Shown in pieces: positions 17,019-25,706 of a DNA stretch of 64,000 nt. The first letter of the stretch is position 1. Each line of letters opens with the position of its first letter. The notes beneath the pieces were generated by a model, which saw nothing but the letters and a program-made list of their open reading frames with translations, ran no database searches and was not told the origin of the DNA. Location of the stretch: assembly GCF_014202975.1 (NCBI RefSeq), contig NZ_JACHHZ010000005.1, positions 1-64,000 on the forward strand, written 5' to 3'. Source of the stretch: Povalibacter uvarum. GTDB taxonomy: Bacteria > Pseudomonadota > Gammaproteobacteria > Steroidobacterales > Steroidobacteraceae. A program made the position numbers and the translations under genes.

Positions 17019-19376
17019 ATGCTGGAAAGCGGGCAGGAGCTCTCTGCAAGGTTCGTCTTGGTTCGCGCCCTCGGGTCAGGCGGCAGCGGGAGCGTCTGGC
17101 TTGCGCAGGACAAAGAGCTCGGACGCTTCGTCGCGGTCAAGGTGCTGGCCGATGAGTTGATGCAGGACGTGGCTGCGGTCACGGCGTTGCAGCGCGAATG
17201 CGACCGGCTGAAGGCGCTGGAGCATCCCAACATCATCCAGGTCGACGGAGTGCATCGCTCCGCCCGGCACACCTGGATCGCAATGGAGTACGTATCGGGC
17301 GGCGACCTCACTTCCTGGCGCGGCCGCGGCGCGACTGAGGTCCTGAGAGTCACGTTGCCGATCGCCGAGGCTCTCGCTCACGCCCATCGTGCCGGCGTAG
17401 TGCACCGGGACGTCAAGCCGGCCAACGTCCTGCTGACGTCGGATGGCGTGCCCAAGCTGACCGATTTCGGCATCGCGCTGGCACTGAACGAACTGCCTGC
17501 CGCCCGCGCGGGCCGCGGTTCCCTGTTCACGATGAGTCCGCAGCAACTCGACGGGGCCGCCGCCGCTGCGAGCGACGATGTTTACGGATTCGGTGCGCTG
17601 CTCTACGAACTGCTCTCCGGCTACCCCCCGCTGTATCCGAACGCAACGCCGGAAAGCATTCGCAACGAACGTCCTCGCTCGCTGACGGAAGCTGCATCGG
17701 TGCCTGCTCCCCTCGCACAGCTCATCGATCGCTGCCTGGAAAAATCTCCCGCGGATCGGCCGCCGGGCATGGACACGATCGTGCGCGAACTGACCGCGGC
17801 GATGGCTGGCATTCCCGCGGTAAACATTATTCAGACCCCAGCGGCGGTTTCGCGTCCTGCCGTGGCGCCGCCATCGATCCGCCCGCCGGTGGCGCAGGGC
17901 GAGCCGTTGCGCAGCGAATGGAAGCGGCCGGCAGTCACTGCGCGCAGCGACGACGAATTGCGGCGACAGGGTTTCCGTCGCGGCCTGGGAGTCGCCGTGG
18001 CGATTCTCGCTGTCATCGGGATCGGGTTCGTGTTCTTCGCGCTGCCTCGCTGGTTCCCGGAAGCGCCGAAGGCGAAGCCTGCGCAAACCGCAAAGGAAGT
18101 CGAGGCGCCGAAGACCGAGCCGCGCAAGGAAACAGACTTCGCCGCGCTGGCACGGGCGAAACAGGAAGCCGAGGAACAACGCACCGCCATCGAAGGACGC
18201 TTCGAGAAGCTGCGCGCCCGGGCTGTCGATCTGTGGGGCGGCGCGGAGTTCAAGCAGGCAAGCGACGAACTCGCAGCCGGCGATCGCGACTTCGCGGCTC
18301 GCGAATACGTGACGGCACGAGACCACTTCAAGGCTATCGCACCGCTGATCGACGTGTTGGAGAAGCGCGCGACGGAAGTACTCGCGCATCAGCTGGCGGC
18401 AGGCAATAAGGCAATCGCCGAGGGCCGGTCGGCCGACGCGAAGACAGCTTTCGAGCTCGCGCTGAAACTGGACGCCGGAAACGCGGTCGCAACGCGCGGT
18501 CTGAAGCGATCGGCAACGCTGGATGAAGTGCTCGCGCTCGTCGCAACGGGCGAACGGCTGGAGAAGGAAGGCAACATCACCGCTGCCGCGGAAACCTTCC
18601 GCAAGGCGCTGGCGCTCGATGCCGATACTGCTCGTGCCTCGGACGGCCTTGCGCGCGTCGATGCACGAGTGTCGAGCGACGCGTTCGCTAGTTCGATGGC
18701 GCGCGGATTCGATGCTCTGACGGCTCGCCGATACGGCGAAGCACGATCCGCTTTCGATGCTGCTGCCCGCGTCCGGCCGGGATCGCCCGAGGTCGCTCAG
18801 GCCCTCAGGCAGATCGAACAGGAGGAGCGCACTCGCAGCATCTCCGCCAAACTCGAAGTCGCGAGCGCATTCGAGTCGAAAGAACGCTGGGCGGAGGCGT
18901 TGAAAGAGTATCGCGATGTCGTGCAGCTCGATTCGACTGTTGCGGCTGCCAGCGAGGGGGTCTCCCGCACAGCGCCGCGAGCGCAGTTGAACGAAGAGCT
19001 CGACCTCTATCTCACTCAGCCCGAGCGGCTCTTCAGTGCGCCGGTGCGCAGCGCCGCACGCCAGACGCTCGGACAAGCGAAGCAAGTCGCGCCGGCAGGT
19101 CCGGTGCTTCAAAAGCAGATCGCGACGCTGAGCGACTGGCTCGCCCGCGCCGATGTTCCTGTGCAAGTCGCCCTCAGGTCAGACAACCTTACGCAGATCA
19201 CGATCCATCGCATCGGTGCACTCGGCAGTTTCGAGCAGCGCTCGGTCGAACTGCCTCCCGGCAACTACACCGTCGTCGGGACGCGGCCGGGATATCGCGA
19301 TGTGCGGCGTGAAATCCATGTCGTGCCCGGCACTGCGTTGCAGCCCGTCGTCGTTCGCTGCGAGGAAAAGATTTGA
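17019..19376 (+). CDS. Transmembrane Ser/Thr protein kinase with periplasmic repeats and PEGA-like end
   Basis: 785 residues. Cytoplasmic PknB-type kinase domain at about 10-265: GSGGSGSV loop, K41, HRDVKPANV (D131), DFG (149-151), so catalytically complete. A Pro-rich linker leads to a membrane helix at about 322-342. Outside are coiled/TPR-like repeats and a C-terminal PEGA-like beta domain (ELPPGNYTVVGTRPGYRDV). It is translationally coupled to the next gene (overlap TTGA). FHA domains, which bind phosphothreonine, are encoded in the next gene and three genes beyond it, so this kinase probably regulates the assembly of the locus. Confidence 0.88.
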   Translation: MLESGQELSARFVLVRALGSGGSGSVWLAQDKELGRFVAVKVLADELMQDVAAVTALQRECDRLKALEHPNIIQVDGVHRSARHTWIAMEYVSGGDLTSWRGRGATEVLRVTLPIAEALAHAHRAGVVHRDVKPANVLLTSDGVPKLTDFGIALALNELPAARAGRGSLFTMSPQQLDGAAAAASDDVYGFGALLYELLSGYPPLYPNATPESIRNERPRSLTEAASVPAPLAQLIDRCLEKSPADRPPGMDTIVRELTAAMAGIPAVNIIQTPAAVSRPAVAPPSIRPPVAQGEPLRSEWKRPAVTARSDDELRRQGFRRGLGVAVAILAVIGIGFVFFALPRWFPEAPKAKPAQTAKEVEAPKTEPRKETDFAALARAKQEAEEQRTAIEGRFEKLRARAVDLWGGAEFKQASDELAAGDRDFAAREYVTARDHFKAIAPLIDVLEKRATEVLAHQLAAGNKAIAEGRSADAKTAFELALKLDAGNAVATRGLKRSATLDEVLALVATGERLEKEGNITAAAETFRKALALDADTARASDGLARVDARVSSDAFASSMARGFDALTARRYGEARSAFDAAARVRPGSPEVAQALRQIEQEERTRSISAKLEVASAFESKERWAEALKEYRDVVQLDSTVAAASEGVSRTAPRAQLNEELDLYLTQPERLFSAPVRSAARQTLGQAKQVAPAGPVLQKQIATLSDWLARADVPVQVALRSDNLTQITIHRIGALGSFEQRSVELPPGNYTVVGTRPGYRDVRREIHVVPGTALQPVVVRCEEKI

Positions 19377-21805
19377 ACGCATCGGCACTCCAGGAAGAAA
19401 CCCTGATCGTCCGCGAACCGCAGGGCGAGCGGCGCTTTGGCGCGCCCGATTTTCCTCTCGGCTTCGGCGGCGCGGGCAGCGTCGTGGTGTTGAGCGGCCG
19501 GCCCGAAGGCGTCGAAGCGTGGCTCGGCGTGCACGAAGATCAGTTGTTCGTGCAGCCTGCCGAAGGCAAGGATGTGCTCCACAACGGGTTGCGCATCACG
19601 CAGTCCGCCTGGCTGAAGGCGGGCGACGTCGTGAACCTCGGCAACGCGCGCCTGCGGGTGGTGGAAGATCGCGGACAGCGAACGATCGAAGTCGATGACG
19701 GCAGCGCGGGCAACATCACTGCACCGCCGATCATTCAGCACGATGCGCGGTTGCGAGGCGACAGCGACGCGGAAGCAGAGCCGATCGCGGCAGTGCGCTT
19801 CCGCGCGAGCGAAGGTGCGGCGCGCAAGCGCACGGTGACTTTCAATCCCACTCGTGTCTTGTTGACGGTCATTGCACTCATCGCCGGTGGCGTGCTGTGG
19901 TTCGTGCTCACCGCGACTTCGATCGGTGTGTCGACAGCGCCGGTGAAGGCCCGGATCGATATCGCGGGAGGATTGCCGGCGGTGCCGGTGGGCGGGCGCT
20001 TCCTGCTGCGGCCCGGCGAGTACACGATTCGCGCAAGCTCTCCCGGATACGCGCCGGCTGAGATCAAAGTCAAAGTCACCGAAGCCGCCAACCAGCAGTT
20101 CGCGCTCTCGCTGGCGAAGCTGCCCGGCATGCTCAGCATTCAGGTCCCGGTCGAAGCGAAGCTGTCCATCGACGGCCAGGAAGTCGGCTCCGCGCCCGGC
20201 GAGTTCGAGTTGCAGCCGGGCACCCACACCGTCGCGATCAACGCGCCGCGATATCAGCCTTTCAGCGGCACCGTCGAGGTCGAAGGGCTCGGCAAGAAGC
20301 AGGTCTTCACACCGGCACTCGTGGCCGCCTGGGCGAACGTCACGATCACGTCCGAACCGGCCGGCGCGCAAGTCATCGTGGCAGGTGAACAGCGCGGCGT
20401 GACACCACTGACCACCGAAGTGATGGCGGGCAACCAGCCGCTCGAACTCAGGCTCGAAGGCTTCAAGGCCTGGACGACCGACATCCAGGTGAAGGCGAGC
20501 GAAGCGATGACGGTCGGTCCAGTGCGGCTCGGATTGCCCGACGGTCGACTGGCACTGCGGTCCGAGCCTTCAGGTGCGAGCGTGACGATCAGCGGCGTGT
20601 ATCGCGGCGTGACACCGCTCGATGTCGAGGTCCGGCCTGATATGGAGCAGTCGATCGTGTTCTCGCGCCCCGGCTACGAGCCGGCGACGCGACAGGCGAC
20701 GCTGAAGTCGGGCGAAAGGCAGACGATGAGCGTTGCGCTCACAGGCGTGTACGGTGAAGTCGCCGTTCGCGCGCAGCCCGCCGATGCCCAGGTATTCGTC
20801 GACGGCAGACCCGCCGGCAATGTGAACCAGACGCTGCGGCTCGTCGCGACGACCCACGAGATCGAGATCCGCAAGGCCGGGTTCGTCGATTTCAAGACGA
20901 CGGTTACGCCCCGGCCCGGTTTGCCGCAGGTCGTCGAGACGAAGCTCCTGACGGCGGAACAGACGCGCATCGCCGCGACACCCGCTGTCGTGACGACGAA
21001 GGTGTCGCAGCAGCTGAAGCTCATGCCGCTCGGTCGATTCACCATGGGCAGTCCGCGCCGCGAGCCGGGCCGTCGTGCGAACGAGGCGCAGCGCGACGTC
21101 GAGTTCAAGCGCGGGTTCTATGTGGGCGTGCGTGAAGTGACGAACGCCGAGTTCAAGCGCTTCAAGTCCGATCACCGCTCCGGAATCGTGCCGCCGAACA
21201 CGCTGGAGCTCGACAATCAGCCCGTCGTGAACGTGCGCTGGGAGCAGGCGGCCGCGTACTGCAACTGGCTGTCGGAGCAGGAAGGGCTGCAGCCTGCTTA
21301 CGTGAAGGACGGCGAGTCGCTCGTGCCGGCCAATCCGATGACCAATGGCTACCGATTGCCGACCGATGCGGAGTGGGAATGGGTTGCCCGCTACTCATCC
21401 GATGGCAAGGCGCGTCGTTATCCGTGGGGCGATGCGTTGCCGGTGGCGCCTGCGTCGGGCAACTACGCCGACTACACGGCGCGCGTCGTGTTGCAGGACA
21501 TCGTGCCGGGTTACGACGATGGTTACGCCGTCACCGCGCCCGTCGGGAAATTCCCGCCGAACGTGCTCGGACTCTATGACATCGGCGGCAACGTCGCGGA
21601 GTGGGCGCACGACTACTACACTGTCAGCACCGACTCGACCCAGGTCGCGGTCGATACGATGGGCCCGGCGCAGGGCAAGAATCACGTGATCCGCGGATCG
21701 AGCTGGAAGCAGTCGAGCGTGACCGACCTGCGTCTGTCCGCGCGCGACTTCGGCGACGTGCAGCGAAACGACGTCGGCTTCCGGGTCGCGCGTTACGTGC
21801 AATGA
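19373..21805 (+). CDS. FHA-like / PEGA repeat / sulfatase-modifying-factor fusion membrane protein
   Basis: 810 residues. An FHA-like beta domain at about 10-105 faces the cytoplasm, a membrane helix at about 161-180 follows, then four or five PEGA repeats (motifs PGEYTIRASSPGYAP, PGTHTVAINAPRYQP, EPAGAQVIVAGEQRGVTPL, EPSGASVTISGVYRGVTPL), then an FGE-sulfatase/SUMF domain from about 545 (LMPLGRFTMGSPRREPG, GYRLPTDAEWEWVARY, GLYDIGGNVAEWAHDYY, GFRVARY). Such domains either make formylglycine or act as binding folds; no sulfatase is nearby. The TTG start at 19373 has AGGAAAAG ahead and overlaps the kinase stop. Confidence 0.87.
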   Translation: MNASALQEETLIVREPQGERRFGAPDFPLGFGGAGSVVVLSGRPEGVEAWLGVHEDQLFVQPAEGKDVLHNGLRITQSAWLKAGDVVNLGNARLRVVEDRGQRTIEVDDGSAGNITAPPIIQHDARLRGDSDAEAEPIAAVRFRASEGAARKRTVTFNPTRVLLTVIALIAGGVLWFVLTATSIGVSTAPVKARIDIAGGLPAVPVGGRFLLRPGEYTIRASSPGYAPAEIKVKVTEAANQQFALSLAKLPGMLSIQVPVEAKLSIDGQEVGSAPGEFELQPGTHTVAINAPRYQPFSGTVEVEGLGKKQVFTPALVAAWANVTITSEPAGAQVIVAGEQRGVTPLTTEVMAGNQPLELRLEGFKAWTTDIQVKASEAMTVGPVRLGLPDGRLALRSEPSGASVTISGVYRGVTPLDVEVRPDMEQSIVFSRPGYEPATRQATLKSGERQTMSVALTGVYGEVAVRAQPADAQVFVDGRPAGNVNQTLRLVATTHEIEIRKAGFVDFKTTVTPRPGLPQVVETKLLTAEQTRIAATPAVVTTKVSQQLKLMPLGRFTMGSPRREPGRRANEAQRDVEFKRGFYVGVREVTNAEFKRFKSDHRSGIVPPNTLELDNQPVVNVRWEQAAAYCNWLSEQEGLQPAYVKDGESLVPANPMTNGYRLPTDAEWEWVARYSSDGKARRYPWGDALPVAPASGNYADYTARVVLQDIVPGYDDGYAVTAPVGKFPPNVLGLYDIGGNVAEWAHDYYTVSTDSTQVAVDTMGPAQGKNHVIRGSSWKQSSVTDLRLSARDFGDVQRNDVGFRVARYVQ

Positions 21806-21818
21806 GGACGGGTGACTT

Positions 21819-22190
21819 ATGAGAGCAGCCTCCTACCTGATCATGCTCACCGTCGCTTCGGCGACCGGTCACTTCCTGTTCAACGCCGACACCGAATCGG
21901 GATCGGGTGGCGGGCAGGGCGGCGGTACGCGCATGGCGGCCGCTGAAGAATCACCGCCCGCGGAGAAGCCGGTGACACCATCGCAGAGCCCCGCGGCCGA
22001 AGAAGAGGCAGCGGCAAAGAAGGCAGCGCCAAGCACGGAAGAGGAAGCCGCCGCCGCGGAGAAGGACGGCAAGACCCCCGCCGACAAGGCGGCGGACAAG
22101 GGCAGCGCCGCGAAGGGCTCGCCGCAACGTTTCATTCCATCCGAGCAGGTCCGCGCCGATTTCGACGTGTCCTTCCCGGTGGACATCTGA
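21819..22190 (+). CDS. Small secreted or anchored Ala/Glu/Lys-rich protein
   Basis: 123 residues: an N-terminal hydrophobic helix (about 3-23) that could be a signal or anchor, a Gly patch, about 65 residues of Ala, Glu, Lys and Pro that look disordered, and an ordered last segment, RFIPSEQVRADFDVSFPVDI. The contrast between the variable linker and the precise tail suggests the tail is a docking peptide for another part of the machine. It lies 13 bp after the FHA/PEGA gene. No family recognised. Confidence 0.68.
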   Translation: MRAASYLIMLTVASATGHFLFNADTESGSGGGQGGGTRMAAAEESPPAEKPVTPSQSPAAEEEAAAKKAAPSTEEEAAAAEKDGKTPADKAADKGSAAKGSPQRFIPSEQVRADFDVSFPVDI

Positions 22191-22224
22191 TCACGCTCCG
22201 CCACAACGGAACATCGAGAGATTC

Positions 22225-23058
22225 ATGGTCACAGCCACTGCCAATCCGCCGAGCGCACGCCGCCGCTTCCAGTATCCGAGCGAGTTCGCCTGGACGCTGT
22301 TCGCGCTCGTCTTCACGCTCATGGCCGTTCACGCCACTTACGTTGCATGGATTCGTCCCCAGGGCGAGGCGATCACGCAGATCGAGCTCGAGCGCATGAA
22401 GGAAGACAAGACCTACATTCCGAAGCGTTCGTTCTTCCTGGTCATCAAGGACTTCGAGCAGGAGCTCGAGATCATGCACTTCGTCTGGGCCATGCTGATC
22501 ATCGGCTACAAGGCCGTGCTGGTACGACGCGAGCGCAAGTTCCTGGAGCGCGAGCTGATCCAGGTGCCCGAAGGCATCAAGGTGCTGCCGGAAGACGCGA
22601 AGGACTATGCGCGCCAGCTCGAATCGCTGCCGCAAGAGGACAAGCAGCGTCTCGTCGTTCGCGCCCTGCAGCGCACGCTCGATCGATTCGCCGCGACCCG
22701 CAGCATTCGCGACTCTGCCGAGACATCGAGCGCGGTCTGCGATTCGGAGGCCGATCGCCTCGACTCCAGTCTCGCGATGATCCGGTACATCGCCTGGGCC
22801 ATCCCGGCCATCGGCTTCATCGGCACCGTGCGCCACATCGGCGACGCGCTGCTGCAGGCCAACCAGGCCGTCAGCGGCGACATCACGTCGGTGACGTCGA
22901 GCCTCGGTATCGCATTCAACGCCACGTTCGTCGCCCTGTCGCTCACCATCGTGCTCATGTTCTTCCTGCACCAGCTCCAGCAGTCGCAGGAAGATCTCGT
23001 CCACGACACGGATCAATGGGTGGATCAGAGACTGATCCGTCACATGCAGGTGAGATGA
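22225..23058 (+). CDS. MotA/TolQ/ExbB-family proton channel subunit
   Basis: 277 residues with about four membrane helices: FAWTLFALVFTLMAVHATYV (about 20-40), IMHFVWAMLIIGYKAVLV, and the paired C-terminal helices IAWAIPAIGFIGTVRHIGDA and SLGIAFNATFVALSLTIVLM, which match the MotA/ExbB core. Such proteins surround the single helix of a partner (MotB, TolR, ExbD) and pass protons past its Asp. Here the partners are probably the two vWA proteins downstream, which have an Asp in their only helix. Start ATG at 22225 with GAGAG upstream. Confidence 0.87.
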   Translation: MVTATANPPSARRRFQYPSEFAWTLFALVFTLMAVHATYVAWIRPQGEAITQIELERMKEDKTYIPKRSFFLVIKDFEQELEIMHFVWAMLIIGYKAVLVRRERKFLERELIQVPEGIKVLPEDAKDYARQLESLPQEDKQRLVVRALQRTLDRFAATRSIRDSAETSSAVCDSEADRLDSSLAMIRYIAWAIPAIGFIGTVRHIGDALLQANQAVSGDITSVTSSLGIAFNATFVALSLTIVLMFFLHQLQQSQEDLVHDTDQWVDQRLIRHMQVR

Positions 23059-23071
23059 GAGCGAGTCGACC

Positions 23072-24481
23072 ATGCTCTGCCTCGAACTCATCGATGCCGG
23101 CCTCATTCTCACGCAGCAACGCGGCGAGGGAGTGACCGTTCTCTCCGAAGCGCCCGGCGTGGCCGTGCTCGAAGACGCGGCGACTGTGACGGGTGAACCG
23201 GCGATGCAACGCATACGCGTCAAGCCGCTGCAGGCGCAGACCAACTACTGGCGTGCACTCAGCACCGAGTCACTGACGCGTCCGTCTCGGCTCGTTCGGA
23301 CGACAGCGGATGTTGCGTTCGCTCAAGCGAGCGAGCTGCTCGAGCCGCACAAGTCCGATAGCGAAGGGGTGCTGCTCGCGATTCCCGCCGGCTACAGCCG
23401 CGAGCAGCTCGGCCTGCTGCTCGGTGTCATCAATGAGACCGGTGTGAGCGTCGCGGGAGTCGTAGACGCGGCGCTGGCAGCGTGCAGTCTGGAGTCGGCA
23501 CCTGCGCGTGCGCTGCACCTCGATCTCGAACTGCATCAGGCGCTGCTGACGGTGCTCGACTACGCGGGCACGAAGGGCGGCGGCGATCACGGCGGTCTGA
23601 AGCGCAACCGCTACGAAATCGCGCCACGACGCGGAATGATGGCGCTGCATCAGACGTGGATGCAGATGATCGCGGAAAACTTCGTGCGCAACACCCGCTT
23701 CGATCCTTTGCACGATGCGTCGAGCGAACAGCGATTGCTGAACATGCTGCCGACGTGGCTTGCGGAGCTGGCGGGCAATGAAAAGCTGACACTGTCGATG
23801 CAATTCGGCGATCGGCCGCTCGAGGTGGAAGTGGAGCGGTCTCAGTTCATCGCCGCCGCGGAGCCGCACTACGCCGAACTGCTCAGACTCGTCCAGGACG
23901 CGCGAGTCGCGGGATTGCCGATCGAGCTGCGGGTATCGCAGCGCGTCGCCTCGTTGCCGGGCCTGACGGATCGACTCTCGACATTGCGCGATTGCGTGCT
24001 GAAGGTTCTGCCGCGCGGCGCTGCGGCATTGGGTGCCCTGATGCATCGCGCGACGATCGAGCGCACGCCAGATGCGCTGGCGCTCGTCTATCAGCTGCCG
24101 CTGGAACGGGCCGAGGGCAACACTGCGAGCACGGCTCACGAAGCGACTCCGCCGCAGCTGCGCCCGACGCATGTGCTCTACCAGGGGCGTGCATGGAGAA
24201 TTTCAGACCGGCCGCTGGCAGTCGGCTGGTCGCCGGCGGCGGATCGATCCCTCGTGTTGCCGAGTGCCGCGCCGGGGCTTTCCCGGTCGCATTGCACGCT
24301 GGTTCGCCGCAACGGCTCCGTGGTCGTAGAGGATCGCAGTACTTACGGTTCGTTCGTCAACGAAGAACGAGTGGTGGGCGAGACGGTACTCACGGTCGGC
24401 GACCGGCTGCGGCTCGGTTCGCCGGGAGTGACGCTCGACATGATTCAACTGGTGCAGGACGATGGCGCGCCGCAAGACTGA
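23072..24481 (+). CDS. FHA-domain protein with a possible actin/HSP70-like N-terminal domain
   Basis: 469 residues, no signal peptide, so cytoplasmic. The C-terminal 100 residues form a canonical FHA domain: LSRSHCTL (phosphopeptide-binding SRSH), then VVVEDRSTYGSFVNEERV and VGDRLRLGS. The first 370 residues read like an actin/HSP70-type fold (VAGVVDAALAACSLE, LHLDLELHQALLTVLDY), but I cannot place every nucleotide-binding motif, so that part is tentative. It should read phosphothreonines made by the locus kinase and couple them to the membrane complex. It overlaps the next gene by 20 bp. Confidence 0.78.
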   Translation: MLCLELIDAGLILTQQRGEGVTVLSEAPGVAVLEDAATVTGEPAMQRIRVKPLQAQTNYWRALSTESLTRPSRLVRTTADVAFAQASELLEPHKSDSEGVLLAIPAGYSREQLGLLLGVINETGVSVAGVVDAALAACSLESAPARALHLDLELHQALLTVLDYAGTKGGGDHGGLKRNRYEIAPRRGMMALHQTWMQMIAENFVRNTRFDPLHDASSEQRLLNMLPTWLAELAGNEKLTLSMQFGDRPLEVEVERSQFIAAAEPHYAELLRLVQDARVAGLPIELRVSQRVASLPGLTDRLSTLRDCVLKVLPRGAAALGALMHRATIERTPDALALVYQLPLERAEGNTASTAHEATPPQLRPTHVLYQGRAWRISDRPLAVGWSPAADRSLVLPSAAPGLSRSHCTLVRRNGSVVVEDRSTYGSFVNEERVVGETVLTVGDRLRLGSPGVTLDMIQLVQDDGAPQD

Positions 24482-25556
24482 AGTCTTCAGCATGTCGTTC
24501 CTCGATTGCATCACCTGTGCATTCGGGTCGGTGGTGCTCGTCTACGTGCTCATCAACGCCAAGGGCGGATTGCGCGCGACGACGCAGACCCGGGCAATGC
24601 AGGCCGAAGTGCAGCAACTCGAGGAGCAGGTGCTCGAGGGCTACCAGAACCTCGTCGTGCTGCGTAACTCGATGGTCCAGACACAAAGCGAGGAGGTCCG
24701 GACCGAGGGCATGGGCGAACGCGTGCTCGCCGAGACCGAACAGCTCAAGGTCCAGCTCGCGGATTCCAACAAAGAAGCGCTCTCGCGCCGTGAAGCGATC
24801 GAGCGCCTGAAGGCGGATCTGAAGTCACTCGAAGAAGGCACGCGCCGGCTGGAAGGCGCATCCGAACGTTCGGACACGACCGGCACCCGCGTGCGCGGCT
24901 TCACCGGCGATGGTGATCGGCAGTACCTCACGGGCCTGCGCGTCGGCGGCGAGCGAATCCTCATCATGGTGGATGCGTCGGCGAGCATGCTCGACGAGAC
25001 CGTCGTCAACGTGCTGCGCATGCGGAACATGTCCGATACCCGCAAGATGATGTCGGATAAGTGGCGGCGCACACTGTCGACGATGGACTGGCTCGCGGCC
25101 CAGCTCCCCCTCGAAAGCGAGTTCCAGATCTACGCCTTCAACACGCAGCCGTGGCCGTTGAAAGAGGGCACCGAAGGAAAGTGGCTGAAGGTCAATGACG
25201 CCACGGCGCTCAACGAGTCGCTGACCAACCTGCGCAAGGCGATCCCGAAGGACGGCACGAGCCTCGAGAATGCCTTCCAGGCGATTGCCGCCCTGAACCC
25301 GAAGCCGGACAACGTCATCCTGATCACTGACGGCCTGCCGACCCAGGGGACGAGCGCCCCGCTGATCAAGAAGACCGTCGACGGCGACGACCGTCTCAAG
25401 TTCTTCGAACGCGCCATCGCGAAGTATCCGAAGAACGTCCCGCTCAACGTGATTCTCATGCCGATGGAAGGCGATCCTTCCGCCCCGAGCGCCTTCTGGC
25501 TCGCCTCACGCCGCACCGGCGGCTCGTTCATCAGCCCGTCGAAGGATTGGCCATGA
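24462..25556 (+). CDS. Membrane-anchored vWA protein 1 with MotB/ExbD-like helix
   Basis: 364 residues. Short basic N terminus, one membrane helix (about 11-32) beginning SFLDCITCAFGSVVL with Asp15 and a CxxC inside it, a coiled coil (about 40-135), then a von Willebrand A domain from about 160 with MIDAS motif DASAS (171-175), the TSLENA threonine/serine region and ITDGLP. The layout (charged short N terminus, Asp-bearing helix, outside coiled coil) copies MotB/TolR/ExbD, with a vWA head replacing the peptidoglycan-binding domain. Probably driven by the adjacent MotA-like channel. Confidence 0.85.
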   Translation: MARRKTEVFSMSFLDCITCAFGSVVLVYVLINAKGGLRATTQTRAMQAEVQQLEEQVLEGYQNLVVLRNSMVQTQSEEVRTEGMGERVLAETEQLKVQLADSNKEALSRREAIERLKADLKSLEEGTRRLEGASERSDTTGTRVRGFTGDGDRQYLTGLRVGGERILIMVDASASMLDETVVNVLRMRNMSDTRKMMSDKWRRTLSTMDWLAAQLPLESEFQIYAFNTQPWPLKEGTEGKWLKVNDATALNESLTNLRKAIPKDGTSLENAFQAIAALNPKPDNVILITDGLPTQGTSAPLIKKTVDGDDRLKFFERAIAKYPKNVPLNVILMPMEGDPSAPSAFWLASRRTGGSFISPSKDWP

Positions 25557-25565
25557 TAGGAAGAA

Positions 25566-25700
25566 GTGGATGGCGGATAGCGGATAGCGGATGGGTAGAG
25601 CCGCAGAGGCCACCCTCCGCGGTTCGCTCGCTTTCGTCATCTGGTCTGCGCGCAAAGAGCATCCTTTCCGGCTATCCGCCATCCGCTGTCCGCTATCTAC
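25566..25700. repeat. Heptad-arm inverted element H2 inside the operon
   Basis: Left arm 25566-25597 repeats GCGGATA/GCGGATG; right arm 25670-25700 is its inverted copy (TATCCGC/CATCCGC). The core of about 70 bases has no ORF. It separates the two vWA genes and could form a long RNA hairpin that affects downstream expression. The arms start a few bases from the stop and start codons on each side. Confidence 0.75.
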
Positions 25701-25706
25701 TTCCTC

